Made by a program: the position numbers and the translations under genes. A DNA stretch of 64,000 nucleotides from Rhabditophanes sp. KR3021 (taxonomy: Eukaryota > Nematoda > Chromadorea > Rhabditida > Alloionematidae). The notes below the pieces were generated by a model that was not told where the DNA came from, ran no database searches, and saw only the letters and a program-made list of their open reading frames with translations. The DNA is taken from NCBI GenBank assembly GCA_963281155.1, contig CAUJLY010000006.1, positions 5,766,001 through 5,830,000 of the forward strand, given 5' to 3'. Position 1 is the first letter of the stretch, and each line of letters opens with the position of its first letter. Of this stretch, positions 22,380-34,860 are shown in pieces.

Positions 22380-25300
22380 TTAATATTTAGCAATATTTAA
22401 TGTTGGATAATAGTTTGGAGGTTTTTTCTTCATTGAAGATGATGATTTGCGGCGTACTAAGACATTCGTATGCCTTTTATTTAAATTATCTTCCGTATTT
22501 GTAGTTTTAAAAATTCCAGTCATTGTTGAAATTCTTCTGATTGGGTTTTGAAGCCGTGAAAAATTGTTCATGTCTTCATTTGAGGGCAAATCATTCCAGG
22601 TATTATCAAACGATTTGTGTGGTCTAGTGTAGGGTGTTTTCCAGGAATGCCGTCTCCAAATTGAATTGGTTGAATTATAAGCCATACAAGATGAAAAAGG
22701 TACCGCTGTTTGCATTGGCTTATTATTTGCTATTTGATTATTACATATATTAGATTGGGAAATATTATGATTTGCATCATTCTCTGTCTTTTCATTATAG
22801 CTTTTATGGATAATTGAAGCCTTTCTAAATGAGTCGAAAAGTAAATCTGTACCCGAAGTTTGATTTAATTTATTATTTGATATTTCGACTTCCTTTTTTG
22901 ATATATCAATCTCATTGCCATTTTCCGCATCACTTAATACTTCTGAAATTTCTTGAGTACTCTAAAAATTATAATATGAGAGATCGTATTAACACCATAA
23001 ATTATGATTGAAGGCGTCCAAAGTTACCTTTTTGAAAATATTTTCTTTCTCAAAGTTTTCTGAAACAGGAAAACCACTCAAAAACCAGTTTGATCTGTTT
23101 TGCATTCTCTTTGTCTGTCTCTTATACACTAATTCAAGATTAGATAAGGAAAGTGAATTTGCTGACATGTCATCCATTTTTTCCGATGCAATTGAATAAA
23201 TTATATTTGGATTGGAAAGACCACCTCCAAGTGACGCACTAATTCTACTAGCTAGCATTTCTTTACTATTCAATCTTGGACTTGAACTGTTACCATTTTG
23301 TGTCAAATCGGATGTTGATGCATCAGTTTCCATGCGTTTCCGAACAGTACTTGAATACAACGATTCGTTTTCGTTTTTAATTGTATAATTTGAAGGCACG
23401 CTTATACTTGATCCAATTAAATAATCAGGCTTAAAATTACATATCTCCTCTTCATCATCTGTATGCCCATTTTTGTCTTCCACGCACACTGCTATTGAAG
23501 GTTGACTAAATGTCCCTGCAATTTTTAACAAATTATAAACAGATTCGCTAAAGACTGTCTTGTTTTTAATGATAACTCACAATTAACAAATAAAACATAT
23601 GAAACGATACTGTACATCACAAGCAAGCACTAATAAATTTATTTTGAAACTATTTAGCAAAAATTTCATTAGTTGTGTTTAGCACAACTATTCAATTACA
23701 TACAATATGAAATATATAATATCACTTTGCACAAATCAAATAACAAAAAGATAAAATAGGAATGGATGTATTATGGAAAGTAATGAGATTTTAAAGATAT
23801 TATAGCTCTAAATTTATACGTTTAAATCATATGAGTTAATGGGTAGGAATGTTTAGGATAATGGTTAATAAAGTTAATTAATAATTATGTTTTTAAGCTA
23901 ATCATTTTCATTTGTGTGCTTTGTTACAAGTTACCCTTATAACTGCAAATACTGTATATTAATGATGGCATGACTTGAACGGAATTGGAATATCCAATTC
24001 AATGTCAATATATTATATTGAATAACAATTATTCAAAGTAAACAATATCCAATCTCATAACCACAAAAATAAGTTTAGACTATATAAAGTAACATCAAAC
24101 GAAAGATAATTAAGCAACAGAATAAGTATAAGATGCAGGATTAGTTGTGGCATTAATTGATGGAAGGAGTTAAAGCAAATCAAAAGGGTATTGAGAAGCT
24201 TGAAATGAGATATTTTCGATTTACAGGTAAACACACATTGCAAAAGGTTCGGCAAGAATAGTATTAACGATACCATTAAAACATAAAATTTCAGCCCAGG
24301 CTTGCGGGATATTAATTCTTGACATGGAAGTTGGCAGCAGAAACACTCGTTCGTATGTTTTGACACTGTTTCAATGGCACAATTGAACTTTGAGATTTAG
24401 TAAACAAATTTAAACTTGATGATGCACAATTATCAGGTGGATGTGTTTTACCAAAGATTTGAGATAACGGTTGGACGGCACTAACACACGTGCAATGAGG
24501 TTGATGATGAGGATCCAGGCAAATCATACTTGATGCTGCCCCGACCATGCTACGAGACAATACTAGGGACGTTGCTGAGTAATTCTCAGCTCCAGAATTC
24601 GTAATTACACAATTTTTATTCAAAATATCACCATTCTTTATCAAAGACAAAGTACTGTTGGGAGCACTAAATATATTTCGACGTCCAGTTAACTTGTCTA
24701 TAACGAACACATTATAAGCATAACAGCAAACAAAAGATAAGCAATATTGAGAATCAATTATTATATTACAGATTAATAAACTTCCAATTTTTGGAAGGAT
24801 GCTTGTGAATAAGATATATTTACACACAAATAAAAACATAGTTGTTATATCAATGACCACGACACATGCAATTTAAACACATCATTTTTATTTGACAACA
24901 TCTAATTTTTTAATGAATAGCTTAGATATTTAAATAGATTATTAAATGAATTCGTTAAAAAGGTATATTCAATTCACTAATTGAAACCATTTTTACGTGT
25001 AGACATTAATCAATCTTTTAATGCAGATGTTTCTCCCAATATTTAGTGTAACACTTTTCATAAAGATTATGTTACTTCTCGTAAATTAATTCCCAAATTT
25101 AGTTATGTGTTAAACTTACTTGTTGGGAATTGAAATGAGAACAACCAATTTTCATCGACCCGTAATGTACGACCCGTAATTCTTGCATAAAATTCATAGC
25201 AATCTCTAGAAAACATATTGGTACACCCAAAACCTGTTATGAGGGTTGATACAACACTCGAAGCTTGCTTAAATCTCATAACATCCTCAAATTTTGCCCG

Positions 25301-25982
25301 AGCATCATGAATGCAAGAATGAAAAAGTGAAGGAGCAACAGATATTCCTATTGCATCCGAAGTCATTCTCGTTCCAAATGTTTCTGAAGAATCGGCAATT
25401 ATTCGAAATGTTCCAAATAATAGTATCAACAAGTGTTGGGACGGTAGACTCATCTTACAAACGATGTTACAAAATATTTGCCGTTGCTTTTCGGGATCTG
25501 ATTCATGTATTATTCCAAACAACAACTTCTCATTTTCTGGTCCAAATATTCCTCCTGGTAGTTTTGACAAAAATTTCTAAAATAACAATAGATAAGGATA
25601 CCAAATATGAATTACAAGCTTTTTTATTGTTACCTTAATTACAGAGGCAGCTGTGTAAACGCTAATTTCTGAAATATTTACTAATCGACCATGTTGCATT
25701 GTGTGCGCTAATTTCCTAACTTGAGCTTGATTTCCCGGTGCTCTCCAGATATCTTTCTTGAGTGGGCCTTCCTTGTTTACTTTTAATAAGAGTACCTAAC
25801 AATATCAATTTAATAGCCAATTTACAATACGGCAATAAACTTACTAGTAATGTGGCTGGGATATCAGTAGCAAACGCAACAGACAAAGGCACTCCAAATT
25901 TGACCTTTTCAATTCGGTCCCTATAGCGATGATGTAAACTGTCGTATCCACAGATGACCATGCTATAACCCACTACTGTCAT
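22380..25982 (-). CDS. RhoGAP-domain protein with long polar C-terminal tail
   Basis: Exons 25982-25845, 25795-25634, 25576-25120, 24697 to about 24347, 23515-23028 and 22961-22380, roughly 725 aa. Start ATG at 25982 lies 34 bases inside a TTTCAG acceptor (probable trans-splice site). Residues about 30-220 form a RhoGAP fold: FGVPLS, then DIWRAPGN with the arginine finger (about Arg64), PGGIFG, LLILLFGTFRIIAD and DAIGISVAPSLFHSC. It resembles the ARHGAP20/TAGAP branch more than the ARHGAP1 branch. The domain stimulates GTP hydrolysis by Rho-family GTPases. The C-terminal 470 residues are Ser/Asn-rich and disordered, without a domain I can name. The donor ending exon 4 is uncertain: exon 5 needs a phase-1 donor, and 24347 (ACG A|GTGTTT) fits best. 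Confidence 0.8.
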
Positions 25983-28900
25983 GTCAAACAGGATAACCAA
26001 CAGCAATAAAAGGCTGAAATGAGAAAATGCATTACAATTTGCATTACAATGTTTGTGTTTGGTATTAAAGATCGAATGCAAAAAAGTATATAAATGATAT
26101 ATCACAATATCATACATATTATACGTACTTAGCACACATTATATATACATAATTAAATGACTGCAATCTATACATAAACTTACTTTTATCCTTTTAACAG
26201 ACAGCTTTTAAATTAAGTTGTGCCACAAATAATATTTCGAGACTTGAGATTAATGCTTGTAAGTGATTCCAAATACTTTAGGAAATTATACTTAGTTGTG
26301 TCAGTGGCTAATAAGTGATTTGTGTGTGTAATAAAGTTGTTAAGTTGGTAAGCGTTTTATATTCCCCAATATTTAGCTCATAAGATAAGCAAATAAAATG
26401 TACTTTCTATATAGGGAAGATGGTTAGTGTTTGAATGACTAAAAACAAAAAATCATTAGGTTTCGTCTGATTAAATAACTTTTATATATTAACGAATGAA
26501 TATTTAATTGGAATTCAAAAATAATGAGAAATAATATATTATAATGAGCGGAAGGGTAGTAGTTCTATAATCATCAACAATGCATATGTAGAAATCACCA
26601 AACTTTATAGAGATAATTATATAGTATATAAATACTATACATAGATGCTAAATATAAATACTATATATACTATATATTGAAGGAAATGAGGAAAATGAAT
26701 GAAATGACAACATAAAGAAGAATGTGCTGTTAATACAAGTCATCTTTATACCAAACAACAATGTACCAATACTGAACAAGGCTCAATCTGTGTCCGTCAA
26801 GGCTTGGTTAGTTGCTGTCACGCTTTGCGCAGCTGTGCTGGTCAATAATATACCGCTTGAACGCGACTCTGCTTCAGCATATCCATTCTGTACTATTTCA
26901 TTTATTAGTACAATCCTCAAACTTTATACAACATTCAAATATAACGCATGAATAAAGTGCAATGACTCTTATAATAATTCATCCGAAGATTCCTTAATAA
27001 TAATTGAAAGCTTGAGTCCAGTAGAATGAGATGATATAAATATGATATGTATAAATAAACATTCTAACTTACTAAAACTTATAATAACAACTAGCCTTCT
27101 TTTACCCATCAAGTGTTGTCTAGATAGGGAATTGCACTGCACAATGATCACCAATTTACTTTTAATCATTTAAATGCATTGTAACTACTGACATAAAGCA
27201 TATTAAATAAGGTATAAACATCATTGCATTTTGTCTTACGGTGTTGTCATAGCTGGTAGTGATGAAAAAGCTTTTGACAAAAGACAATCATAATGAAATT
27301 GCAAAAAATATAAATTAAAAATGAAATAAAAATGATTAAATTGGACCGGTTCTGTTGCTTTATGACGATAATTTTTCATGCTCTCATAACTTATGCTAAC
27401 CTTTTCAGTTTTATTTATTGTGCCATACATCACTCCTTGATGATAATCAAAAGGAGTCAGGTGCGAACTTTTTGTTTATCAAATAGCAAATGAATTCATG
27501 GATAATAAAAGTGATTAATGAAAAAGTTGTACAGCACCCATTTTGAATCGAAGGTACATTTAAGTGGGTGAAAGGTAGTGAATATAGTAAGAAAGCCAAA
27601 AAGATTTTGAATAGTATTTGTTAAAGATTTCGTATAATCTAAATACGACTTCAATAAGATATGAATAGTAGTTGAATTTGAATGGAAGTCCAATAAGATT
27701 TGAATAAAATTTATATGAGTTATGTAAGTTATTGTTCCAAACAGAATTAATACTTCCTATTACCAGGCATTTATTTTGAATGTTTCTGTTTTTTACGTAC
27801 ATCCCCATTACTATTAAAAATTGCATTATGAAAATGAGTCAGTACACTGCTCTCTTCAACAAAATGGTACTCTTTATTGATAGATAAGAATATTTGACTC
27901 ATATATTAGAAGTTATAAGAAGTCTGGGAGTGTGGGCATATGAGAATAAACGAAGAAAGCTCCTCATTCTAACTATAGCAATGTTGTTGATGAAACAAGA
28001 AGTCGTTAAATATATTGAAAAGTAAATGTGCAATTGAGGCACACATTATAGGTCATGACTGATGAGATATGCAGGCTACATTTGTAATATTATGATAACA
28101 AAATGCGGTTTTATTTAATAATGTTTAAAATGTCACTAACATAATTAAGTGTCTTCAAATCAGTTGTACTGCCAGCCAGATATTACATATCACACTATAC
28201 TGATACATTTTCAAAACATACTACAAATATTAAAAAATATTATTTGTTAATAGTAAGTACTAGTATAAAGTAGTATCAAGTATTTTTAAATGTTATTAAA
28301 TATTCCAAATATTGAACATGTTTTTGGATTTATTTAAAGTTAAGATAGGGCAACCATATTTAAAGAAGGGAAGGAAGGATATATTTTATTTTTGGTATGA
28401 AATATAATACTTCACAAAATGAAAGAAAGTAAGTAGAGTATTAATTTAGTAAAAACTGTTAATGATAAATTTGATGAAAGACAAGAGATAAGTTTGGAGG
28501 AGCAAGCAAACGGTAACAAAAACAGCCAGAAGAGTCGGTTGAGGCAACAAATGAAAAGGAAGGAGAAATAAAAGCAAGTAAAGCAGGTCAGACAAAATAC
28601 TTCTGATCTCCGAGTAATTTTTTTAATTTTTAAATAGAACCAATTTAAAATATTAATATTCCTAAATACAATTTAATATCATGAAATATTCATAAATTAG
28701 CGCAAATAATAAATGATTGTGGTAAGTTCATCTGGTGAATTTATTTAATGATTTAAAAAACCTATGTCAATTAATAATTCATATACATTTTAAAAACCTT
28801 TTACAGTTTGTAACATTTTTAATAACTTTGTTCGAATAAAATAAAATAAGGAAAGTTTGCCAATAAAAAATATATAGGATGAGATTCAGTTAAACATTAA

Positions 28901-31015
28901 ACAGCTAATCATATATAATTGGTTATCATTAAGAAAAAACACGATGTTATAAAGACAAATAAATGATTCTATTTGAAGACTTCAAACGATTCAAAAAAAA
29001 TATGATAAGTGTTACTAAGAATTGATATGATGTAACAATTTTGATGTGGATTGGTAAATAGTATTATATAAGATGGAAAAATAACAAAGCATGAAAAATC
29101 ACACACAAACCGAAACTATACAAGTGGAGCTTTAATTCTACAGACAAAAAGTGAAAAAATACAAGTTTTCCTTCCGCACTCTACACAATAAGATACAAAG
29201 AGTATTGTTTAAAATCTATATAAAATCACATAAATATTACTGAAGGACCCAATAATTAATTCTTATTTAATGTAATAATACCTGTACGATGTATGTATTT
29301 GTTTCGCTTACTTGCGATTGAACAATTGGTAATAATCATGAAACAAATGTTCTATTGTGTGTAAACTGATCATCTCGTTTTCTAAATAAGTAAGCCAAAT
29401 CGGATATGGTTTTAAACGTTTGAAGAGCAATCTAAGATACATAAAATGGTATGTTACAAATCGATTCATTATAAAGAAGTGGTGTTCTAATTAGTAAAGT
29501 AAAGCTAGATTTTGGAGAGCATTTATAAGTGGAGTTGCCTGTTCTTCAATAAGTATGCGCATTTTTGTAATAATAGTCCTAATAAGTTATCATGTTGTGC
29601 TCGAAATGATAACTTAATTATTATCTAAATATAATTACAATAGTAATATTTGATATGTATTTAATTGAATTCTTTTGATTGCATAGTTTCTACATCATCT
29701 AACTTAATCACTTATGCAATATCTTTTTGAATTAATAACTTTTCAACTTATGCTATAACTAATTGAGAAAGCAATTTGAATATCTAAATCTTTTAATACA
29801 TCCACACATCACTTATCATAACATAAATCATGTTCGATATAAAATGTATAGATATAAGTAATTAACATTAAATAATTAAAAAAACAAATGTGCTTTATAT
29901 AAATTGGAGTTACAATATAAGCTTAAATAATTTATCAGAAGAAATAAAAAAGAGATTCAATGAAGTAATAATATCGCAAAATGATTAATTAACTTTACGA
30001 TATATGAAAGACAGATGTCCCATAAAAAATGAATAATGATCAGAGATGGATGAAGTTGATAAAATTTGAACAAAAATAGCTGCAAAAGTATAAATTAATA
30101 TTGTGATTTGAAAATGAATAGTGTATTTATATACTTGAATATAGGGCATTAGTAGTGCATTTGAGGTAAAATATTTTATTAGAAACAAAAAGAAAGAAAG
30201 CTAATTACAACATTAAAGTTATATGATAGATTGAACTTTATTTAGAAAGTGGGGATTATTTAAGGTTCTTGATAATGTAAATCATTTTCCAATTTTAGAA
30301 ACATTTTATTCCTCATTAAATGAAATAAGTAATTTAAATTATTTGTTTAAATTATATTATCATTTTTGCTATTAAGTTTTCAAATCAGTAACTGCAAAAA
30401 GGTTGCAAAATAATAGTAATCAAACCGTTATTTAGAGACAGTTGCTGCAAAAACCAGACTTTGGATATATTATTAGGCACAGAATATATATTAAATACAT
30501 ATAAATAAACATATAATATATGCAAACAAATGGAGGAGAGCACGTGGCGCAACCATTGCCGAAAGTATCCCCTATTGCACCAACAATATGAATGATACTT
30601 TAGTATAAAGCCTTATCTAAATATTCTAGAGATGACTATATACACTATATACCAGGGATGCTAAGTATATGCCTTTCTGGGAGAAGCAATATTACAACAG
30701 ATGTAAAGGAAAAATAAAGCTAGTTTTGGAGTAAAAAGTTGTGAATTGGATTGATAATCATATCTTTCAGAAAAATAGATTCTATTAAATTGTATCAAAT
30801 TATAAGGTCATTCATAAAATTCTAAACAATACCAAAATAGTGCCTTGAACATATATTGAAAGGTCAAAATTATTTCTGTTTTGACAATCGAGTAAGTATA
30901 ATTGCCTTTTAATAATCAAGTCTTGCTATAATACATAATACCTAAAAGCTATTATCTGTTAGAAATAAAGTAAGCCAAACGTTTTCAACTTCTTAATATC
31001 TGCATCAAAAATGTT
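25983..31015. other. Gene-poor region, left part
   Basis: 5 kb of AT-rich DNA. No complete gene is recognised. GC-richer islands at about 26765-26895, 27070-27170, 27345-27435, 28470-28600 and 30530-30600 stand out (described under findings). An AT microsatellite-like stretch (TATA/ATACT units) lies at about 26615-26680. Confidence 0.45.
27062..27136 (-). other. Possible exon of a small peptide precursor (speculative)
   Basis: Behind an ATTGTGCAG acceptor (27139-27137) the minus strand reads CNSLSRQHLMGKRRLVV and reaches a GTAAGT donor in phase 1. HLM-Gly-Lys-Arg-Arg is a textbook amidation and dibasic cleavage context. A GC-rich island at 26895-26768, minus strand, can follow in phase and ends in TGA. 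No signal-peptide exon is identified, so this is only a candidate. Confidence 0.2.
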
Positions 31016-31289
31016 AAAATTAGGCGCATTTCAAAGAGAAAATAGTGCTTAAAAACTAATTTTTTTGTTTTTGATTTTTTCGTCATAAAATGTGTAGCCA
31101 AGGGGTCAAAAATCAGAAGATGGCGTGTGATTTCGTTATTATTGTCATTTGCTAGAAAATCAAAAATGAGGAAGAATAGTATTAAACCATTTTGAATTAA
31201 AGAATTGGCGGCTGAGCACCAGTCAATTTTGTGTGTCTCCACAACTTTTTTTTATGAATGACCAATTGTTTCGATCTTACAGGCATTGA
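31016..31289 (+). repeat. Dispersed repeat, copy B
   Basis: Same orientation as copy A at 14581-14875, starting AAAATTAGGCGCATTTC and ending near CGATCTTACAGGCATTG. Numerous substitutions and small gaps separate the copies, so the insertion is old. No intact frame on either strand. Confidence 0.75.
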
Positions 31290-34200
31290 AAAAAGCTACG
31301 AGGAAAAAGGTCCCGTTTTTTCTTAGCTCTTTTAAATAAGTCAATTGACGACTACGTGCATGATAAAGAAAGGTGCTTAATAAAGTGATATTTTTTTAAG
31401 ATTAAAGAAAATACAAAAAGCCATTTCTCTCAAATTTTAGCTCATTAAAAAGAACACAAGAAATAATTAAAACAACATTTTTTCCTCGCCCGCTTGATGG
31501 AGACTGATCATAAAACAAGAAAAAATATCTTGTATCAAATTAATTTTAAATTTGTTACAGTTGACTTTGACTTTGCCATGAGCTCTTACACATACACGGA
31601 CAAAGCAGCTCTCGTGGGGTGTTATTAAGAAAACCATATGAGTATCATCGTGACTCAACGCCAATACGTTAGAATTAACAAGAAAAGGTTTTAGATATGA
31701 ACACCATTCTTAGACGGGTAAGCGATTGTGAAATATAAGGTATGGTAACACTATCCTATAAAGAATCCACCAATTGTTTCGAAAATCCTTTTAACGAGAG
31801 TAATAATATAAGCTGATTTGAACAAAAATAAACTTAGCTGCCCTTATTTTTTCAATACAATTTATATGAAATTTAGAGTAAGAAGTATGTTCTATAAAAA
31901 CATCCATAACTCCCTTCGAAGAAACCCAATTAATTTACTTTGTTAGGACATAAAATATTAAGTCTTGGCATACCTTTTGACATTAAAATCGAAGGATTTA
32001 GTAGAAGTATGGTATAGCAATGACGGTTTACATTTCGTCCTATCGCTTAAAAATACACTGCACTCTTGAGATTAGTTTTATTGATCATGTATAAACAAAA
32101 TAAATGTTAATTGTTTAAATCCATAATTTCAAATCAGATTCATCTTATTTACCTGTGTAACCAGCTTTATAATATTACTAAAGCTTCTTTTAAGACAATT
32201 TCCTGACTCTAAATTAAGGGGATGAAGCATTGAAAATGATTGGTTGTTGCAATTTAAAAAATGAAAATACATAATTAAGAAATGTCTAAGATATGATTAC
32301 CTATGAATAGTGGTAAACAAAAAATGGATAATTAAATAAATTAAAAGTATCTTTTTGAAAATAAAGTGCATTAGTACATATTAAACTAGTTCAAAGCATT
32401 GAGCTCATTCAAAGCATACACATTACTATCTAATAGCATAAGTCTATTAACAAGTAGATAAATAAATGATATAAAACTTTCTTTGAAAGTATTTTTATGT
32501 TCGTAAAGAAAATGAATGGTTTAATCAAAAAGTATGTATATTATATATTATAAATTTAACTTTATTTTTGCTATAAAATTGTATTATATTATATATTATA
32601 TGATGATTAATATGTTTATTGAATATGTCGGGAAAGTATAACAAAATAATATAGGCCATGAAAATTTGGGAAAGGAGAAAGCTGTTTTAAGATAAGTATG
32701 AAAAGTGTTTAAAATTAATAGCAAGTAAAATAATGATTGGAATTTTCATATTAAAATCGCTGAAGCATTACCATTTTTGTCATCACCAAAGGTAAACTAA
32801 AAAAGAATATCCTTGGATGAATAATCATGAATTGAAATTAAATATAATTTAAGTTTACTTAATATTTAGCTATAATTTTACATTACTTGAATAAAATATT
32901 TTCAATGCATTTTAAAATTGTTATGCATGTACAAATCATATACGAAATAACTGACTTTGAAAATAAAATAAATGCACTCAAATTGAGGGACTTGAATTAC
33001 TATGCAAGCCCGCCCAATTGAAAAGACTCTGCAACACAACTCCAACAAGTAGATCTTGATACGTTCCTGCTTGGGAAAGTGTGGCAAATAACTACAGCAG
33101 GGCATTTCTAATGATATACTAAATATAAATAGTATTGAAGATACGGATTTGGTATGAGATGATACAAAAATTAACTTCATTATAACAATCTTTTTACCAT
33201 CAAATAATTAGAATTATTGTTTCTCAAATCAAACTAATACATAAATATGTTTAAACGGAAAAAGTGACTGGTGATGTTAAAAGCACTGATCATTAACTTT
33301 ATAAAATAGCATATTCTTAGTTGTTTGGTTAGTTGAATTGGCATAAAAATATCTAATAAAAAATATTTTAGAGTATATGTATAACATTTTTTGAATAATA
33401 TATTTAATATATACTTTTTTGCCATCAACTGATTCCCACGCAAATAAATTTTTTTTGTAATATTATTAAAAAGAATTATGACCCACAAAAATATAATACT
33501 TTTGGCTTTTTACATCGTTAAGAAATTTATCTTTATTAAAGCTATCGAAACTGAACAGTAAAAAATTTACTCATTTGCGTATACTTTGTTATTTAATTTA
33601 AAATTGTCAACAAAAAGCATACATATAAGGAAATATTTTTTGTTATATCCTTTCTCTTGAAAGTTATTTTTTGTTTTTTTTGGTGGGGGAAATAGTTGTA
33701 GGAGGGAAAACGGTTGAAAGAATACGTAATTTGCAGTGATTATATCTTAAAGGAAACTAATAGAAATATGTGTTTGATAATTGTAAAATAAACGCTTAAT
33801 TTAAAAAAGATAGCGTAATGAAGTATTGCAATTAGAAGGTATATTTTTGGACAAAAATAGTAAATTAACGAAATTGTTTACCTCGTTGCAATTGACTCAT
33901 TACCTTTCAAAAAGTGATATATTCATATGTTATGTTTCTATATTTAGGTTTAATTATATGTAGTAATTTAAAAATTCTGAAATATAAATGAACACATGGA
34001 ATTATTTATGAACCAGATACGGAATCCACCTTTTGAGACTTCTTTTCTTTATCGTTGCCTTGCAGGCGGTCTATCCCTACTTAAATGAGTCTCTCTGTTT
34101 ATACATAAGAGTTTTGATTAATGCAAACCTATTTTGGCACTTAGAAACATGTTACAAAAAAATATTTTTTGGTCAAAACTCGACTACATATATGACCCCC

Positions 34201-34860
34201 GTGCTCAGATACTGCTCGTACTTCATGGCATTATAATAAAAATTACAAGGGCTACAAGGCTGTTAAAACCGATTTTTTTTAAGACCTCTCCAGGTACAAA
34301 CTTAAAATTTTTTAACACTTTTACCTTAATGCCCTTCGTTCTCATCAAAAAAGATTTTGGAAAATCTGTGAGCGCCATCAAATAGTGCTAGTTTTTCTCT
34401 ACAAAGTTGATCAGACACTTTTTTATATGTTTGGTCTGGCAGCCTGACGAGCCACTTTAAAAACTTGCAAAAAGATTGTTACATGACGGATTTACGAAAT
34501 TTAAGAATTATATAGTAGGAAATTTGTACAGAATATATGTAATTATGTCTTCATAAATTGGTCTTATTAAAGAAAATGTGGATATAATTCATAAGTATAC
34601 GAATATATTACTTTATTTAACATGCTAATTATATAATTTTTAAGTACAATGATAATATAAAAGAGTCTTTTTTAAAATCTATGGTTTCCAAAAAAATATA
34701 GATAAACATAATATACAGTTAACTAGATTAATTTGTTTCTTTACATTTCTAATTACTATTTTAATTTTAATTTTTAAAGACTCTCAGCAATAAAATATCA
34801 TAAATGAACGGATGTGCGTGTAATGTAGAAGATATAAAATGATTAGCCAAGAGCACATAT
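31290..34860. other. Gene-poor region, right part
   Basis: 3.6 kb of AT-rich DNA upstream and downstream of nothing recognised. A GC-richer island at about 33000-33120 has an open, Cys-containing minus-strand frame (see findings). A stretch at 34020-34440 is also GC-richer but broken in every frame, suggesting decayed repeat. Confidence 0.45.

Noticed and set aside
26615..26680. AT-rich TATA/ATACT run as a possible origin or promoter
   Set aside because: Simple-sequence character is common in this AT-rich genome; nothing ties it to a function.
26724..26951. Plus-strand frame with a signal-like hydrophobic run (AWLVAVTLCAAVLV)
   Set aside because: No ATG in frame; the opposite strand has the more natural coding composition.
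30003..30020. TGAAAGACA, a mir-71 seed-like string
   Set aside because: Diverges after nine bases and lacks a hairpin.
33949..33965. GGTTTAATTATATG resembling the start of the SL1 spliced leader
   Set aside because: Matches SL1 only over ten bases and then diverges; no donor or Sm site follows.
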